A stretch of 64,000 bases of DNA from Microvirga roseola (GTDB lineage: Bacteria; Pseudomonadota; Alphaproteobacteria; Rhizobiales; Beijerinckiaceae): contig NZ_JAJATX010000010.1 in NCBI RefSeq assembly GCF_020866965.1, forward strand, positions 27,173-91,172, read 5' to 3'. How positions within the stretch are numbered: the first letter of the stretch is position 1; every line of letters starts with the position of its first letter. The position numbers were made by a program, and so were the translations under genes. Positions 51,940-62,253 of the stretch are shown piece by piece. The notes beneath the pieces are model-generated. The model had not been told where the DNA came from, made no database searches, and was given only the letters and a program-made list of their open reading frames with translations.

Positions 51940-52668
51940 TCAGGCACTCAGGGCCTCTGGCGAGGCTTCGTCCACCGCCTCGAAGAGATCGGGAAACTGC
52001 GCGGCGAGTTCCGGGAGCGAGCGGAGGATCTCGCTCAGGTGCTGATGCATCGCCTGCTCGGCCGCAACCGGATCTCCCGCCTTGATGGCTTCCACGATGA
52101 TGACGTGTTGCGCAATGACGGAGTGCCGCGGCACTGCCTTCTTCATGTCGAGGAATCGCACCCGGTCCATCTGAGGTTTGATGTCCTCGATCATCCGCCA
52201 GGCGGAAGGCCGCCCCGCCGTCTCGGCGAGAAGACGGTGAAATTCCTCGTCCAGAGAAAGAAACTCTTCCGTCGAGGCCGAGCGCTGGACGCGCCGCTGC
52301 CGGGTCAGGCTGGCATTGAGCTCTGTGAGCATCACGGGTGTCGCTTTGAGCGCGGCCTCTCTCACCACAGCACATTCGACCGCTTCGCGGATGAAGCGCG
52401 CGTCCTCAACGCCGGAGCGCGAGATCTTCACAACCTGCGTTCCGCGCTGCGGCAGCACACGCACGAGACCGGCCTCGCTCAGCTTGATCAGGGCTTCACG
52501 GACGGGCGAGCGGCTGATTCCGAATCGCTGCGCGAGATCCTGCTCGGACAACATCTCTCCAGGCGCGAACTGCATGTTCACGATGGCTTGGCGGAGGGCC
52601 CTGGTCACCTGGCGGGCCATGGGTTCCCGGCTGAGATCGAGCTTGGCGAGGGGTGCTTTATTCGTCAT
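51940..52668 (-). CDS. uxuR: GntR family regulator of the hexuronate locus (UxuR-like)
   Basis: A 242-aa FCD-type GntR regulator. DNA-binding domain at about 18-85 (LRQAIVNMQFAPGEMLSEQD, FGISRSPVREALIKLSEAGL); effector domain at about 95-235 with FLSLDEEFHRLLAETAG and MHQHLSEIL metal residues. Placed first in uxuR-uxuA and divergent from uxaC, it should repress both arms until a hexuronate intermediate binds. The symbol follows context: family and position match UxuR/ExuR, but the effector is unproven. Confidence 0.85.
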   Translation of the reverse strand: MTNKAPLAKLDLSREPMARQVTRALRQAIVNMQFAPGEMLSEQDLAQRFGISRSPVREALIKLSEAGLVRVLPQRGTQVVKISRSGVEDARFIREAVECAVVREAALKATPVMLTELNASLTRQRRVQRSASTEEFLSLDEEFHRLLAETAGRPSAWRMIEDIKPQMDRVRFLDMKKAVPRHSVIAQHVIIVEAIKAGDPVAAEQAMHQHLSEILRSLPELAAQFPDLFEAVDEASPEALSA

Positions 52669-52678
52669 AAGCGGAACA

Positions 52679-52693
52679 CTACCATACTAGTAG
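52679..52693. promoter_or_regulatory. Candidate UxuR operator
   Basis: CTACCATACTAGTAG is an imperfect 15-bp inverted repeat (five of seven arm pairs) containing the 8-bp palindrome TACTAGTA. It is 10 bp upstream of uxuR and about 98 bp upstream of uxaC. Placement is good but the symmetry is weak. Confidence 0.4.
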
Positions 52694-52790
52694 GCCATTG
52701 CAAACCGATCTGGACCGCTCTAAGCTTTCTAGTGTTGGCGCTTCGAAACCGGCCGGAAACAAGCTGGAGGAAGCGTTGAGGGAGAACGCC

Positions 52791-54194
52791 ATGCTGATCC
52801 ATCCGGACCGGCTCTTTCCTGTCGACGCGTCTGCCCGCGACGTGGCCCGCAGGCTCTATGCAGGCATCCGCAATCTACCGATCGTGTCGCCCCACGGCCA
52901 TACGGATCCGCGCTGGTATGCGGAGAATGAGCCGTTCCCGGATCCGGCGGCTCTCTTCGTTGTTCCCGATCACTATATCTTCCGGATGCTCTACAGCCAG
53001 GGCGTTCGCCTGGAGGACCTCGGCATTCCGACCCGGGACGGAAGCCCGGTCGAGCGCGATCCGCGCGCGATCTGGCGTCGTTTCGCGGCCCATTATCATC
53101 TCTTCCGCGGCACCCCCACGCGGGCCTGGCTCGACCACACATTTTCAACGCTCTTCGGATTCACGGAGCGACTCTCCGCAGCGAATGCCGACGATTATTA
53201 CGACCGGATCGATGCGGCTCTCCGCACGCCGGAATTCCGTCCCCGCGCCTTGTTCGAGCGCTTCAGAATCGAGGCGATCGCCACGACGGAAAGCCCGCTC
53301 GATCCCTTGATGCACCATGAGACCATCCGGCGATCCGGGTGGGGCGGGCGCGTGATCACCGCCTACCGGCCGGATCCGGTCGTCGATCCCGACTTCGAAG
53401 GTTTTCGCGACAATCTCATCCGCTTCGGCGAGATCACCGGCTGCGATGCCACGACCTGGAGCGGCTATCTGGAGGCGCACCGGAAACGCCGCGCCTTCTT
53501 CCGTGACTATGGGGCGACATCGACCGATCACGGCCACCCGACGGCGCGAACCGCCGACCTTTCACGTGGGGAGGCCGAGGCCTTGTTTCGCAAAGTCGCC
53601 TCCGGTGATTTCAGCGCCGAGGATGCGGAGACGTTCCGAGCCCAGATGCTGACCGAGATGGCCGCCATGAGCGTCGGGGACGGCATGGTCATGCAGATTC
53701 ATCCCGGCTCGTTCCGCAACCACAACCGGGCGATCTTCAACCGTTTCGGCCGGGACATGGGCGCGGACATCCCCACGCGAACGGATTACGTCCAAGCCCT
53801 GAAACCTCTGCTGGATCGCTTCGGCAACGAGCCCGGATTGACCCTGATCGTCTTTACCCTCGACGAGACGAGCTATTCGCGGGAATTGGCGCCGCTCGCC
53901 GGGCACTATCCGGCGCTGAAGCTGGGGCCGGCCTGGTGGTTCTTCGATGCGCCCGAAGGCATGCGCCGCTTCCGTGAACTGACCACTGAGACGGCGGGCT
54001 TCTACAATACCGTCGGTTTCAACGACGATACCCGCGCCTACCTGTCGATCCCCGCCCGTCACGATGTGGCGCGGCGTGTCGACTGCGCCTTTCTCGCCAA
54101 TCTCGTGACGACCCATCGCCTCGACGAGGACGAGGCGCACGAGGTTGCCTACGACCTGGCCTATCGCCTCGCCAAAGAGGCCTACAAGCTGTGA
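52791..54194 (+). CDS. uxaC: Glucuronate/galacturonate isomerase
   Basis: A 467-aa enzyme, close to the 470 aa of E. coli UxaC. It interconverts glucuronate with fructuronate and galacturonate with tagaturonate. ATG 52791 follows GAGGGAGAA. Amidohydrolase-like features: LPIVSPHGHTDPRWYAEN (zinc-binding HGH), TTESPLDPLMHHETIRRSGW in part, GDGMVMQIHPGSFRNHN, and GFNDDTRAYLSIPARHDVARR in part near the end. First gene of the plus-strand hexuronate operon, divergent from uxuR-uxuA. Confidence 0.96.
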   Translation: MLIHPDRLFPVDASARDVARRLYAGIRNLPIVSPHGHTDPRWYAENEPFPDPAALFVVPDHYIFRMLYSQGVRLEDLGIPTRDGSPVERDPRAIWRRFAAHYHLFRGTPTRAWLDHTFSTLFGFTERLSAANADDYYDRIDAALRTPEFRPRALFERFRIEAIATTESPLDPLMHHETIRRSGWGGRVITAYRPDPVVDPDFEGFRDNLIRFGEITGCDATTWSGYLEAHRKRRAFFRDYGATSTDHGHPTARTADLSRGEAEALFRKVASGDFSAEDAETFRAQMLTEMAAMSVGDGMVMQIHPGSFRNHNRAIFNRFGRDMGADIPTRTDYVQALKPLLDRFGNEPGLTLIVFTLDETSYSRELAPLAGHYPALKLGPAWWFFDAPEGMRRFRELTTETAGFYNTVGFNDDTRAYLSIPARHDVARRVDCAFLANLVTTHRLDEDEAHEVAYDLAYRLAKEAYKL

Positions 54195-54247
54195 TGCCGG
54201 ACAAGCTCCCAAAGGAGCGCGCCGCACAGAAAAGGGAGGAAGAGAGA

Positions 54248-55435
54248 ATGACGAATATCCTCACCAGACGGACCTTCATCGGTGCTGTGTCAGGTGCCGC
54301 GGGCGTGGCCGCTCTCGGCGGAAAAGCCTTCGCCCAGCTCGCGTTGCCCAAAAGCCCGGTCAACCTCAACATCATCGATGTCGCAGGCAACCTGGCGCTG
54401 ACGCAGAAGGCTATCGAGAACTATCGCAAGGCGAAGCCCAACCTCGTCTCACGCATCACCTTCACCAAGGCCCCGGCTCCGGAACTCGCCGGCAAGCTCA
54501 AGGCGCAGCAGGTTGCGGGCCGCGTCGATATCGACCTTGTGCTCACCGGCACCGATGCGCTATCCGCCGGTATCGAGCAGAATCTCTGGGTCCAGCTGCT
54601 GCCGGATTACGCATCCGCGCTGCCCAATCTCGAGCAGATCTATATCCCGGCCGCCGCCAAGATGCAGTCGCTTGCAAAAGGGCAGGGTGTCGTCGTGACC
54701 TATTATCCATCGGGTCCGCTGCTCGAATACATGCCCGACAAGGTAAAGGACGTGCCGAAGACGGCCCAGGAGTTGCTGGCCTGGGCCAAAGCCAATCCGG
54801 GTCGCTTCATCTATGCTCGTCCGGCCAATTCGGGACCGGGCCGCACCTTCATCATGGGGCTGCCTTACATCCTCGGGGACAGCAACCCGCAGGATCCGGC
54901 CAAGGGCTGGGACAAGACCTGGGCCTACCTGAAAGAGCTCGGCCAGTACGTCGAGTACTACCCGTCCGGCACGGGCGCGGTGATGAAGGAACTCGGCGAA
55001 GGCTCCCGCGACATGACGGTGACGACGACGGGCTGGGACATCAACCCGCGCGTCCTCGGCGTGGTGCCGAAGGAGGCCAAGGTCGGCAAGATCGACGGCT
55101 TCCACTGGGTGGCGGATGCCCATTACATGTCGGTGCCGAAGGGGCTTTCCAACGAGAAGGTCGCCGTTCTCCTCGACCTGATGAGTTTCCTGCTCACCAA
55201 GGACCAGCAGGCCTACACCTATGACGAGGGATATTTCTACCCCGGTCCTGCCGTGCAGGGCGTGACCCTCGACATGGCCCCGCCCGAGAGCCAGGCCGCC
55301 ATCAAGGAGTTCGGCCGTCCCGAATACGAGCAGTGGATCGCCGAAAACCCCATCGAACTTCCGCTCCAGCCGGAGCAGATGGTGGTTGCGTTCCGCATGT
55401 GGGATGAACAGGTCGGCGGCGCGAAGCGCCAGTAA
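54248..55435 (+). CDS. ABC transporter substrate-binding protein in hexuronate operon
   Basis: A 395-aa periplasmic binding protein. ATG 54248 has AAAGGGAGGAAGAG upstream and starts a twin-arginine leader ([20 protein letters not shown]) ending near KAFA|QLA. The body resembles the iron/putrescine/2-aminoethylphosphonate-type class II binders ([37 protein letters not shown]). The neighbours are exclusively hexuronate enzymes and the partner subunits, so glucuronate, galacturonate or a short uronide is the likely ligand. That would be an unusual ligand class for this transporter type. Confidence 0.85.
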   Translation: MTNILTRRTFIGAVSGAAGVAALGGKAFAQLALPKSPVNLNIIDVAGNLALTQKAIENYRKAKPNLVSRITFTKAPAPELAGKLKAQQVAGRVDIDLVLTGTDALSAGIEQNLWVQLLPDYASALPNLEQIYIPAAAKMQSLAKGQGVVVTYYPSGPLLEYMPDKVKDVPKTAQELLAWAKANPGRFIYARPANSGPGRTFIMGLPYILGDSNPQDPAKGWDKTWAYLKELGQYVEYYPSGTGAVMKELGEGSRDMTVTTTGWDINPRVLGVVPKEAKVGKIDGFHWVADAHYMSVPKGLSNEKVAVLLDLMSFLLTKDQQAYTYDEGYFYPGPAVQGVTLDMAPPESQAAIKEFGRPEYEQWIAENPIELPLQPEQMVVAFRMWDEQVGGAKRQ

Positions 55436-55449
55436 GTCAGAGGCCCGCG

Positions 55450-56534
<1,085 letters not shown>

Positions 56535-56535
<1 letters not shown>

Positions 56536-57446
56536 TGGACGTCCTTGCGCCGACCCCGGCCGTCATAGCGGGGCCGAGCCTGCGCCAGCGGCTGGCCTCC
56601 CGCGGCTTCGACGCCGTTACCCTGCTCGTGGTGCCGGCCGCCATCTTCAGCCTTGTCCTGTTCGTCTATCCCTTCGCCTTCGGCTTCGTCCTGTCCTTCG
56701 AGCCAAAGGCCGGGGGGGATTGGCTCGCCAACTACCGGCGCTTCTTCTCGGATCCGTTCCTCTATGAAACCATTGCCAAGACGCTATGGCTCGCCGTTCC
56801 CGTTACGATCCTGAACCTGCTTCTGGCGGTTCCAATCGCCTTTCGGGTGCGCCTCATGCGCCGCCAACGCCTCCTGACGACGATCCTCGTCCTGCCCATC
56901 ACGCTGGGGACCGTTCTCGTGGCCGAGGGCCTGCTGAATTATCTGGGCCCCCAGGGCTGGTTCAACAGGACCCTGATGACGGTTGGGCTGATCGACCAGC
57001 CTTTGAAACTCGTCCACAATTACTGGGGCGTCTTCGCCTCGCTCGTGATCACAGGCTTCCCGTTCACGTTCCTTCTGACCCTGTCTTATGTCACCGGCAT
57101 CGACCCGGCCCTGGAGCAGGCCGGCGCAACCCTCGGAGCCAACGCCTGGCAGCGCTTCCGCCACATTTACCTTCCGCTCCTGATGCCGGGATTTGCCATC
57201 ACCTTCTGCCTGTCCTTCGTGCAGGCCTTCTCGGTATTTCCCTCGGCCGTGCTGCTTGGTGCGCCTGCGGGACCGACGCGCGTCATCTCGATTGCGGCCT
57301 ATCAGGCGGCCTTCGAGGAATACGACTACTCGATGGCCTCCGCTGTGGCGATGATCATGGGCTTCGTCCAGCTCGGCATCGTCGTGGCGGTGCTGGCCTC
57401 CCGCGGGCTGTTCTACCGCGGCCCGGCCTCCGGCGCGAAAGGGTAA
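56535..57446 (+). CDS. ABC transporter permease 1
   Basis: A 303-aa inner-membrane permease of the PotB/CysT class with six helices. The EAA loop reads LEQAGATLGANAWQRFRHIYLP (in part; about residue 195), the contact site for the ATPase. The N-terminus begins with a cytoplasmic segment of about 30 residues. The ATG overlaps the ATPase stop by one base (TGATG), so subunits are translationally coupled. Confidence 0.92.
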
Positions 57447-57450
57447 GCCG

Positions 57451-58293
57451 ATGATCCGCGATACGACACTCGGTTCGAAGCTTTGGGCTGTGGCCGTCTG
57501 GACTATGGTCGGCTTTTTCGTCGTCAATCTCTTCGCCATGATCGGCACAGTGGTCACCAGCTCCTTCGCCACGCGTTGGCTCGGGACCTGGCTGCCGGCG
57601 GGCTGGACGACGCGGTGGTACTCCTCGGCCTGGAGCGAGTTCCAGCTGGGAGACGTTCTCCTCGTCACATTCCAGGTGGTCGGGGCGGTGGTGCTGATTT
57701 CCGGAGCGCTGGGCGTCACGGCGGCTTACGCGCTTGCCCGGCGTGACTTTCCCGGCAAGCGCATGCTTCTGCTGCTTTTCCTGCTGCCGCTCCTCATCCC
57801 GCCGATTACCTTCGGCATTCCGCTCGCGACCGTTCTCTACCAGACCGGGCTTGCGGGAACGTTCTGGGGGGTCGTGGTGGCCAATCTGGTGCCGACCGTT
57901 CCCTTCGTGATCCTCTTGATGATCCTGTTCATCGAGCAGATCGACCCGAAGATCGAGGCGGCCGCCCGCGTCTTCGGCGCGAACACCTTCAAGCTCTTCA
58001 TCCATGTGCTTCTGCCGCTGCTCCTGCCGGGCATCCTGGCGGCTTTGCTTCTGGTGCTGGTGCGCACCATCGCCATGTTCGAGCTGACCTTCCTCGTGGC
58101 GGGGCCGACGAGCCAGACCCTGGTCGTTGCGCTCTATTATGCCGTCTTCGCGGCCGGCGTGCGGGCCGTCCAGTCTATCGACGCGATGGCGGTGGTCTAT
58201 ATGGTGACGACGCTGGTGTGGCTCATCATTGCGCTGCGCTTCGTCAACCCGACGCAGATCGTCACCCGCGCGAAGCAACAGCCGGCGCATTGA
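57451..58293 (+). CDS. ABC transporter permease 2
   Basis: A 280-aa partner permease of the PotC class with six helices. The EAA loop is IEAAARVFGANTFKLFIHVLLP (in part; about residue 168). It starts 4 nt after permease 1. The complete set, one binder, one ATPase and two permeases, is present, so the importer should be functional. The following uxuB-type gene begins 9 nt later. Confidence 0.92.
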   Translation: MIRDTTLGSKLWAVAVWTMVGFFVVNLFAMIGTVVTSSFATRWLGTWLPAGWTTRWYSSAWSEFQLGDVLLVTFQVVGAVVLISGALGVTAAYALARRDFPGKRMLLLLFLLPLLIPPITFGIPLATVLYQTGLAGTFWGVVVANLVPTVPFVILLMILFIEQIDPKIEAAARVFGANTFKLFIHVLLPLLLPGILAALLLVLVRTIAMFELTFLVAGPTSQTLVVALYYAVFAAGVRAVQSIDAMAVVYMVTTLVWLIIALRFVNPTQIVTRAKQQPAH

Positions 58294-58302
58294 GGGGCAG
58301 GG

Positions 58303-59787
58303 ATGAACGAACGTCTGAACGGAACGACGCTCGCAGGCCTTCCGGCGGGCATTCAGCGACCCCGCTACGATCGGAGCGCGGTCACCGCCGGAATCGTGCA
58401 TCTCGGCATCGGGGCTTTCCATCGGGCGCATCAGGCCGTCTATACGGATGACATACTGATCCATGATCCTCGCTGGGGCATCGTGGCCGCCAGCCTGCGC
58501 AGCCCGGACACCTACGATGCGCTCGATCCGCAGGACGGCCTTTACACCCTCTCGGTCCGCTCCCACGAGGGCGAAGCGCTCCGGGTGATCGGCTCCATCG
58601 GCCGGGTTATCGTCGCCCCCAGGGCGACGGAAGAGCTTCTTCGCACCATGGCCGACCCGGCGACGCGGATCGTCACGCTGACGGTGACCGAGAAGGGCTA
58701 TTGCCATGACCCGGCGACAGGCGCCCTGAACGAGAGCCACCCGGATATCGTGCACGATCTGGCGAATCTGCGTTCCCCGCGCACTGCTCCCGGCTTCATC
58801 GTGGAGGCCCTGCGCCGCCGGCGCATGGCGGGCGTGCCGCCCTTCACGGTTCTGACCTGCGACAATCTTCCGTCGAACGGGCGCACGGTGAAGCGCGTCC
58901 TCACCCGTCTCGCTGAACTGGTGGAGCCCGGTTTCGGACGGTTCGTAGCCGATGAGGTGTCGTGTCCCTCGACCATGGTCGACCGGATCGTGCCCGCCAC
59001 CAGCAACGAGGACCGCGAGCGGATTGGCCGGGCTCTCGGCGTCGCCGATGCATGGCCTGTCGTGACCGAACCGTTCACTCAATGGGTGATCGAGGACCGC
59101 TTCCCCTCAGGCCGGCCGGCTTGGGAGGAGGCAGGTGCGGAGTTCGTAGCCGATGTGGAGCCCTATGAGCATATGAAGCTCCGGCTCCTCAACGGAAGTC
59201 ATTCGACACTCGCCTATCTCGGCTATCTCGCGGGTTACGAGACCGTTGCGGACACGATGGCCGACCCCGCTTTCTCCCGCCTGGTCGAAGGCCTGATGGA
59301 CGAGGAGGTGACGCCGACGCTCCATATGCCCCCAGGGGCGGATCTCACGTCCTACAAGCGCGCGCTCATCCAGAGGTTCAAGAACCCGGCGCTCAGGCAC
59401 CGCACCTGGCAGATCGCTATGGATGGATCCCAGAAGCTGCCCCAGCGACTGCTCGGCACGATCCGGGACCGTCTTCGTGGCGATGCGCCCATCGAGCGGC
59501 TCGCCCTTGGGGTGGCCGCCTGGATGCGCTACGTGACGGGGACCGACGAGAGGGGCGCTCCCATCGATGTGCGCGATCCCCTGGCGGGACAGCTGCGGGA
59601 GCTTGCGGATCGGGCAGGGGGCTCTGCTGAGCAGCTTTCCACGGCGCTGTTCGCCCTGCGCGAAGTCTTTGGAGACGATCTCTCCGGCAATCCGCGGTTC
59701 ACCGGGCCGGTGACGGCGGCGCTGCAGCGCCTTTATGCGAATGGTTCAGCGCGCACCGTCGCGGAACTGGCCTCACGGCGCCGCTAA
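58303..59787 (+). CDS. uxuB: Mannitol dehydrogenase family protein, fructuronate reductase (UxuB) type
   Basis: A 494-aa long-chain dehydrogenase. The NAD site is GIVHLGIGAFHRAHQAVYTDD (in part; about residue 27), and the catalytic Lys/Asn/His cluster is in KLRLLNGSHSTLAYLGYLAG (about residue 290). GTTLAGLPAGIQRPRYDRS is the usual N-terminal start. Family members include mannitol dehydrogenase, UxuB and UxaB; the uxuA and uxaC neighbours favour reduction of D-fructuronate to D-mannonate. GGCAGGG precedes the ATG. Last gene of the operon. Confidence 0.88.
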   Translation: MNERLNGTTLAGLPAGIQRPRYDRSAVTAGIVHLGIGAFHRAHQAVYTDDILIHDPRWGIVAASLRSPDTYDALDPQDGLYTLSVRSHEGEALRVIGSIGRVIVAPRATEELLRTMADPATRIVTLTVTEKGYCHDPATGALNESHPDIVHDLANLRSPRTAPGFIVEALRRRRMAGVPPFTVLTCDNLPSNGRTVKRVLTRLAELVEPGFGRFVADEVSCPSTMVDRIVPATSNEDRERIGRALGVADAWPVVTEPFTQWVIEDRFPSGRPAWEEAGAEFVADVEPYEHMKLRLLNGSHSTLAYLGYLAGYETVADTMADPAFSRLVEGLMDEEVTPTLHMPPGADLTSYKRALIQRFKNPALRHRTWQIAMDGSQKLPQRLLGTIRDRLRGDAPIERLALGVAAWMRYVTGTDERGAPIDVRDPLAGQLRELADRAGGSAEQLSTALFALREVFGDDLSGNPRFTGPVTAALQRLYANGSARTVAELASRRR

Positions 59788-60015
59788 AACCAAGCCGAAT
59801 GATGCGTGAATGGCCCGAACTATTCTTTTGGGCCAAGTTTCGGCGATGACAAAGCGGGTTTCCTGAGCCGTTTTCAAAGATGCAGGCTGGACGGCGCTCC
59901 CGATTCCGGTGCATTATATCCTTGTTGATGCTCAGCAATCAGCTTGCCTATGGCCCCTGAGAACGGTAGGCCTGTAGCGCATTCATGGAAACGTTAGACT
60001 TCAGAAGGCTGCCTC
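59788..60015. other. 228-nt gap before the cold-shock gene
   Basis: TGGCCC (59811-59816) and GGGCCA (59830-59835) could form a 6-bp hairpin ending the hexuronate operon. The remainder is a probable promoter and leader for the cold-shock gene; long 5' leaders are common for such genes. No coding frame is convincing. Confidence 0.35.
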
Positions 60016-60678
60016 ATGGGCCGAGGAAACGACCACCGCGACCGTCGCCGTCAGTTCGGCGACCAACCTCAAGATCCCTGGGGCGGTTATGCCCCGCAAC
60101 CGACCTATGAGCGTCCGCAGCAGCGGCCCTCCTGGTCGGAACCCGGCCGCGAGACCGAAGCGCGGGTGAAATGGTTCAACCCCGACAAGGGCTTTGGCTT
60201 TGTGGAGCTGACTGACGGCTCGGGCGAGGCCTTCCTGCACATCCGCCAGGTCGAGGCATCCGGCCATACGGCCCTGGAGCCCGGCACGACCCTGGTCGTC
60301 CAGGTCGGAGCTGGCCAGAAGGGGCCCCAGGTCAACGAGATCGTCAGCGTCGATACCAGCACCGCTGAGCCCCAGCAGTCGCGGCCGAGGCCGCAGGGCG
60401 GGCCGGGGCGGCAGAGCCAGCCCGGCGGCTTCTCCCAGCCGCGCGGCGGTCCTCGCCCGGTGGCCGGTCCCCCGGATGTCCCTGCCACGGTAAAGTGGTT
60501 CGATACGGTGAAGGGCTATGGATTCGTCTCTGTCGAGGGCGAGCCCAAGGACCTGTTCCTTCACATCTCGGCCCTTGAGCGGGCAGGCCTCAGCAGCGTG
60601 GAGCAGGGCCAGTCGGTCCGGATCTCCATCGTCGAGGGCCGCAAGGGCCGAGAGGTCGGGGCCATCGAGGCCGCGTAA
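60016..60678 (+). CDS. Two-domain cold-shock protein
   Basis: A 220-aa nucleic-acid-binding protein with two CSDs. CSD1 (about 48-115) has [18 protein letters not shown] and FLHI; CSD2 (about 153-220) has [18 protein letters not shown] and LFLHIS, so RNP1 and RNP2 are intact in both. A Gln/Pro/Gly/Arg-rich linker and a charged disordered N-terminus surround them. Tandem-CSD proteins of this size are typical of Hyphomicrobiales and act as RNA chaperones. Single gene followed by a strong terminator. Confidence 0.92.
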   Translation: MGRGNDHRDRRRQFGDQPQDPWGGYAPQPTYERPQQRPSWSEPGRETEARVKWFNPDKGFGFVELTDGSGEAFLHIRQVEASGHTALEPGTTLVVQVGAGQKGPQVNEIVSVDTSTAEPQQSRPRPQGGPGRQSQPGGFSQPRGGPRPVAGPPDVPATVKWFDTVKGYGFVSVEGEPKDLFLHISALERAGLSSVEQGQSVRISIVEGRKGREVGAIEAA

Positions 60679-60699
60679 CGATCCCTATCAGACACCATG

Positions 60700-60733
60700 A
60701 AAACACCCCCTGCCATCTGGCAGGGGGTGTTTT
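60700..60733. terminator. Intrinsic terminator between convergent genes
   Basis: A perfect 15-bp stem (AAAACACCCCCTGCC / GGCAGGGGGTGTTTT) with a 4-nt ATCT loop lies 21 nt after the cold-shock stop. The A/U-rich stem base (AAAA and TTTT, then CTTTT) works in both directions, so it can also end the phoH transcript, whose stop is at 60773. Confidence 0.9.
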
Positions 60734-60772
60734 CTTTTGGCAGGACCTAGCGGAGTTCCGCCAAGGAAACTG

Positions 60773-61543
60773 TCAGCAGTGAACCTCCTCGAAGGCGCGG
60801 ACCCACATCTCGCAGACGCCGGATCGCACGATGTCGCTCAAGCTGAATTCGACGATGGGCACCGGCAGCATCTGCGACTTGATCAGGTGGATAACGGTGC
60901 GCAGGCCCGAGGTCTCACGCAGGTCGCACTGACTCACGTCGCCGTTGATGACCACGGTGCAATCCTCGCCAATGCGGGTGAGAAAGGTCTTCATTTCGGC
61001 AGGCGTGGCGTTCTGCGCCTCGTCGAGGAGGATGAAGGCATCCTTCCACGAGCGTCCGCGCATGATCTCGAACGGCACCATCTCAATATCACCGTTCTTC
61101 AGCGCGATTTCGTAGGCTGCGGTGCCGATCCGCTCCTTGATGGCTTCGATCACAGGCGCGGCCCAGGGGCCGAATTTTTCTTCGAGAGTTCCGGGAAAGA
61201 AGCCGAGAGAGCGGCCGCAGGGCACATTGGGGCGGGTCAGGATGATCCTGGAGATGCGGCGTTGGCGGTAGAGATCCGCAGCGTAGGTGGCGGCGATCCA
61301 GGTCTTACCGGTGCCTGCCGGTCCAAGAACGACGACCTGGGAACTGGTCTTTAGAGCGTCGAGGTAGTCGTCCTGCGTGGCATTGAGCGGTTTGATCGGC
61401 GGGGGATTGCGTTCACCTTGGAATTTGGAGCCGTTCAGCTCGAAGACCTGTGCCGTTTCATGGGAACGGCGGGCTTTGCGGCGCTGCTTCTCATGATGCT
61501 TGCTCAATGACCGACTCCTGGTTTGGAGGCTGCGCAGGATCAT
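60773..61543 (-). CDS. phoH: PhoH family ATPase
   Basis: A 256-aa P-loop protein. Walker A is VLGPAGTGKTWIA (about residue 73), RPNVPCGRSLGFFPGTLEEK is the conserved PhoH block, and Walker B is AFILLDEAQNATPAEMK (about 160); INGDVSQCDL follows. The N-terminal 50 residues are basic (KHHEKQRRKARRSH). Start is uncertain; 61543 or 61582 are both in frame. PhoH proteins are linked to RNA metabolism in YbeY/YbeZ contexts; this short form lacks the N-terminal KH-like part of PhoL. No pho regulon genes are near. Confidence 0.88.
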   Translation of the reverse strand: MILRSLQTRSRSLSKHHEKQRRKARRSHETAQVFELNGSKFQGERNPPPIKPLNATQDDYLDALKTSSQVVVLGPAGTGKTWIAATYAADLYRQRRISRIILTRPNVPCGRSLGFFPGTLEEKFGPWAAPVIEAIKERIGTAAYEIALKNGDIEMVPFEIMRGRSWKDAFILLDEAQNATPAEMKTFLTRIGEDCTVVINGDVSQCDLRETSGLRTVIHLIKSQMLPVPIVEFSLSDIVRSGVCEMWVRAFEEVHC

Positions 61544-61582
61544 CGTTCCAGGCGCCGCGCAGAGGCGCCGGAACGGAGGCAA

Positions 61583-62253
61583 ATGCGAGAGAGGTCCGAA
61601 TTCGAGAGCGAGTTGCTTTGGGCGGTGGAGTTCCGCGATCCGAGGGGAAAGGATCTGTCTGCCTGCCCATCAAAGCCTGTCTTCTCCACCCTTCTGGGAG
61701 GAATCATCTTCGATTCTCATGACAGTTTATCCCTGCAACGCTCACCTGCGAGTCAAATGTTGAGGCATATTGCCCGGTTCCAAGGCGGCGCTGCCTACGG
61801 GCTACAAGGCTGGGGAAAACTGTTCATGGTCGTAGGCTATAGGCAGCTAGCCCGAGGGCAGGCAGCCGCTTTCTCGTCCTTCCTTCGGGATTAACCCCTC
61901 AGGGCCTTTCATGAACCACAAGACCGAGATCACATGAGAAGACGCCAAGCTATCGTGGAGATAAAGAGGGATGCCGTCCTGGCCGAGGCCATATTCCAGC
62001 CGCACTGCGAGGCTTGATTGTCTCCGCCAAGCGCTCATTTGACAATATTGTACAAGAAGAAGCGGGAGCCAGACCATTGAAGCTAGAACAAAATAACCTA
62101 ACCAATGTCCCGAATGCCAGTGTTGTTCTCAATGAACTCGAACGGACCATGGTGGCATCTATTGCCCTGATGAAGCGCCTCAGGCGCGAGCGGCGGCGTG
62201 CCAGCCGCAGTGACGCCGATCAAACCCGCAGCCAATAATCTCACTTCATCTTC
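61583..62253. other. 670-nt region without a recognised gene
   Basis: No frame here resembles a known protein. The best candidate is a 74-codon plus-strand frame with a TTG start (62014-62238) whose product begins MIVSAKRSFDNIVQEEAG and ends in a basic RRERRRASRS stretch; it has no clear ribosome site. Base composition is less GC-rich than the flanks, especially 62030-62110. It may be intergenic or hold remnants of a lost gene. Confidence 0.4.

Noticed and set aside
62014-62238. 74-codon plus-strand frame with TTG start as a firm gene
   Set aside because: No ribosome site or family resemblance; mentioned only as a candidate within the unexplained 61583-62253 stretch.
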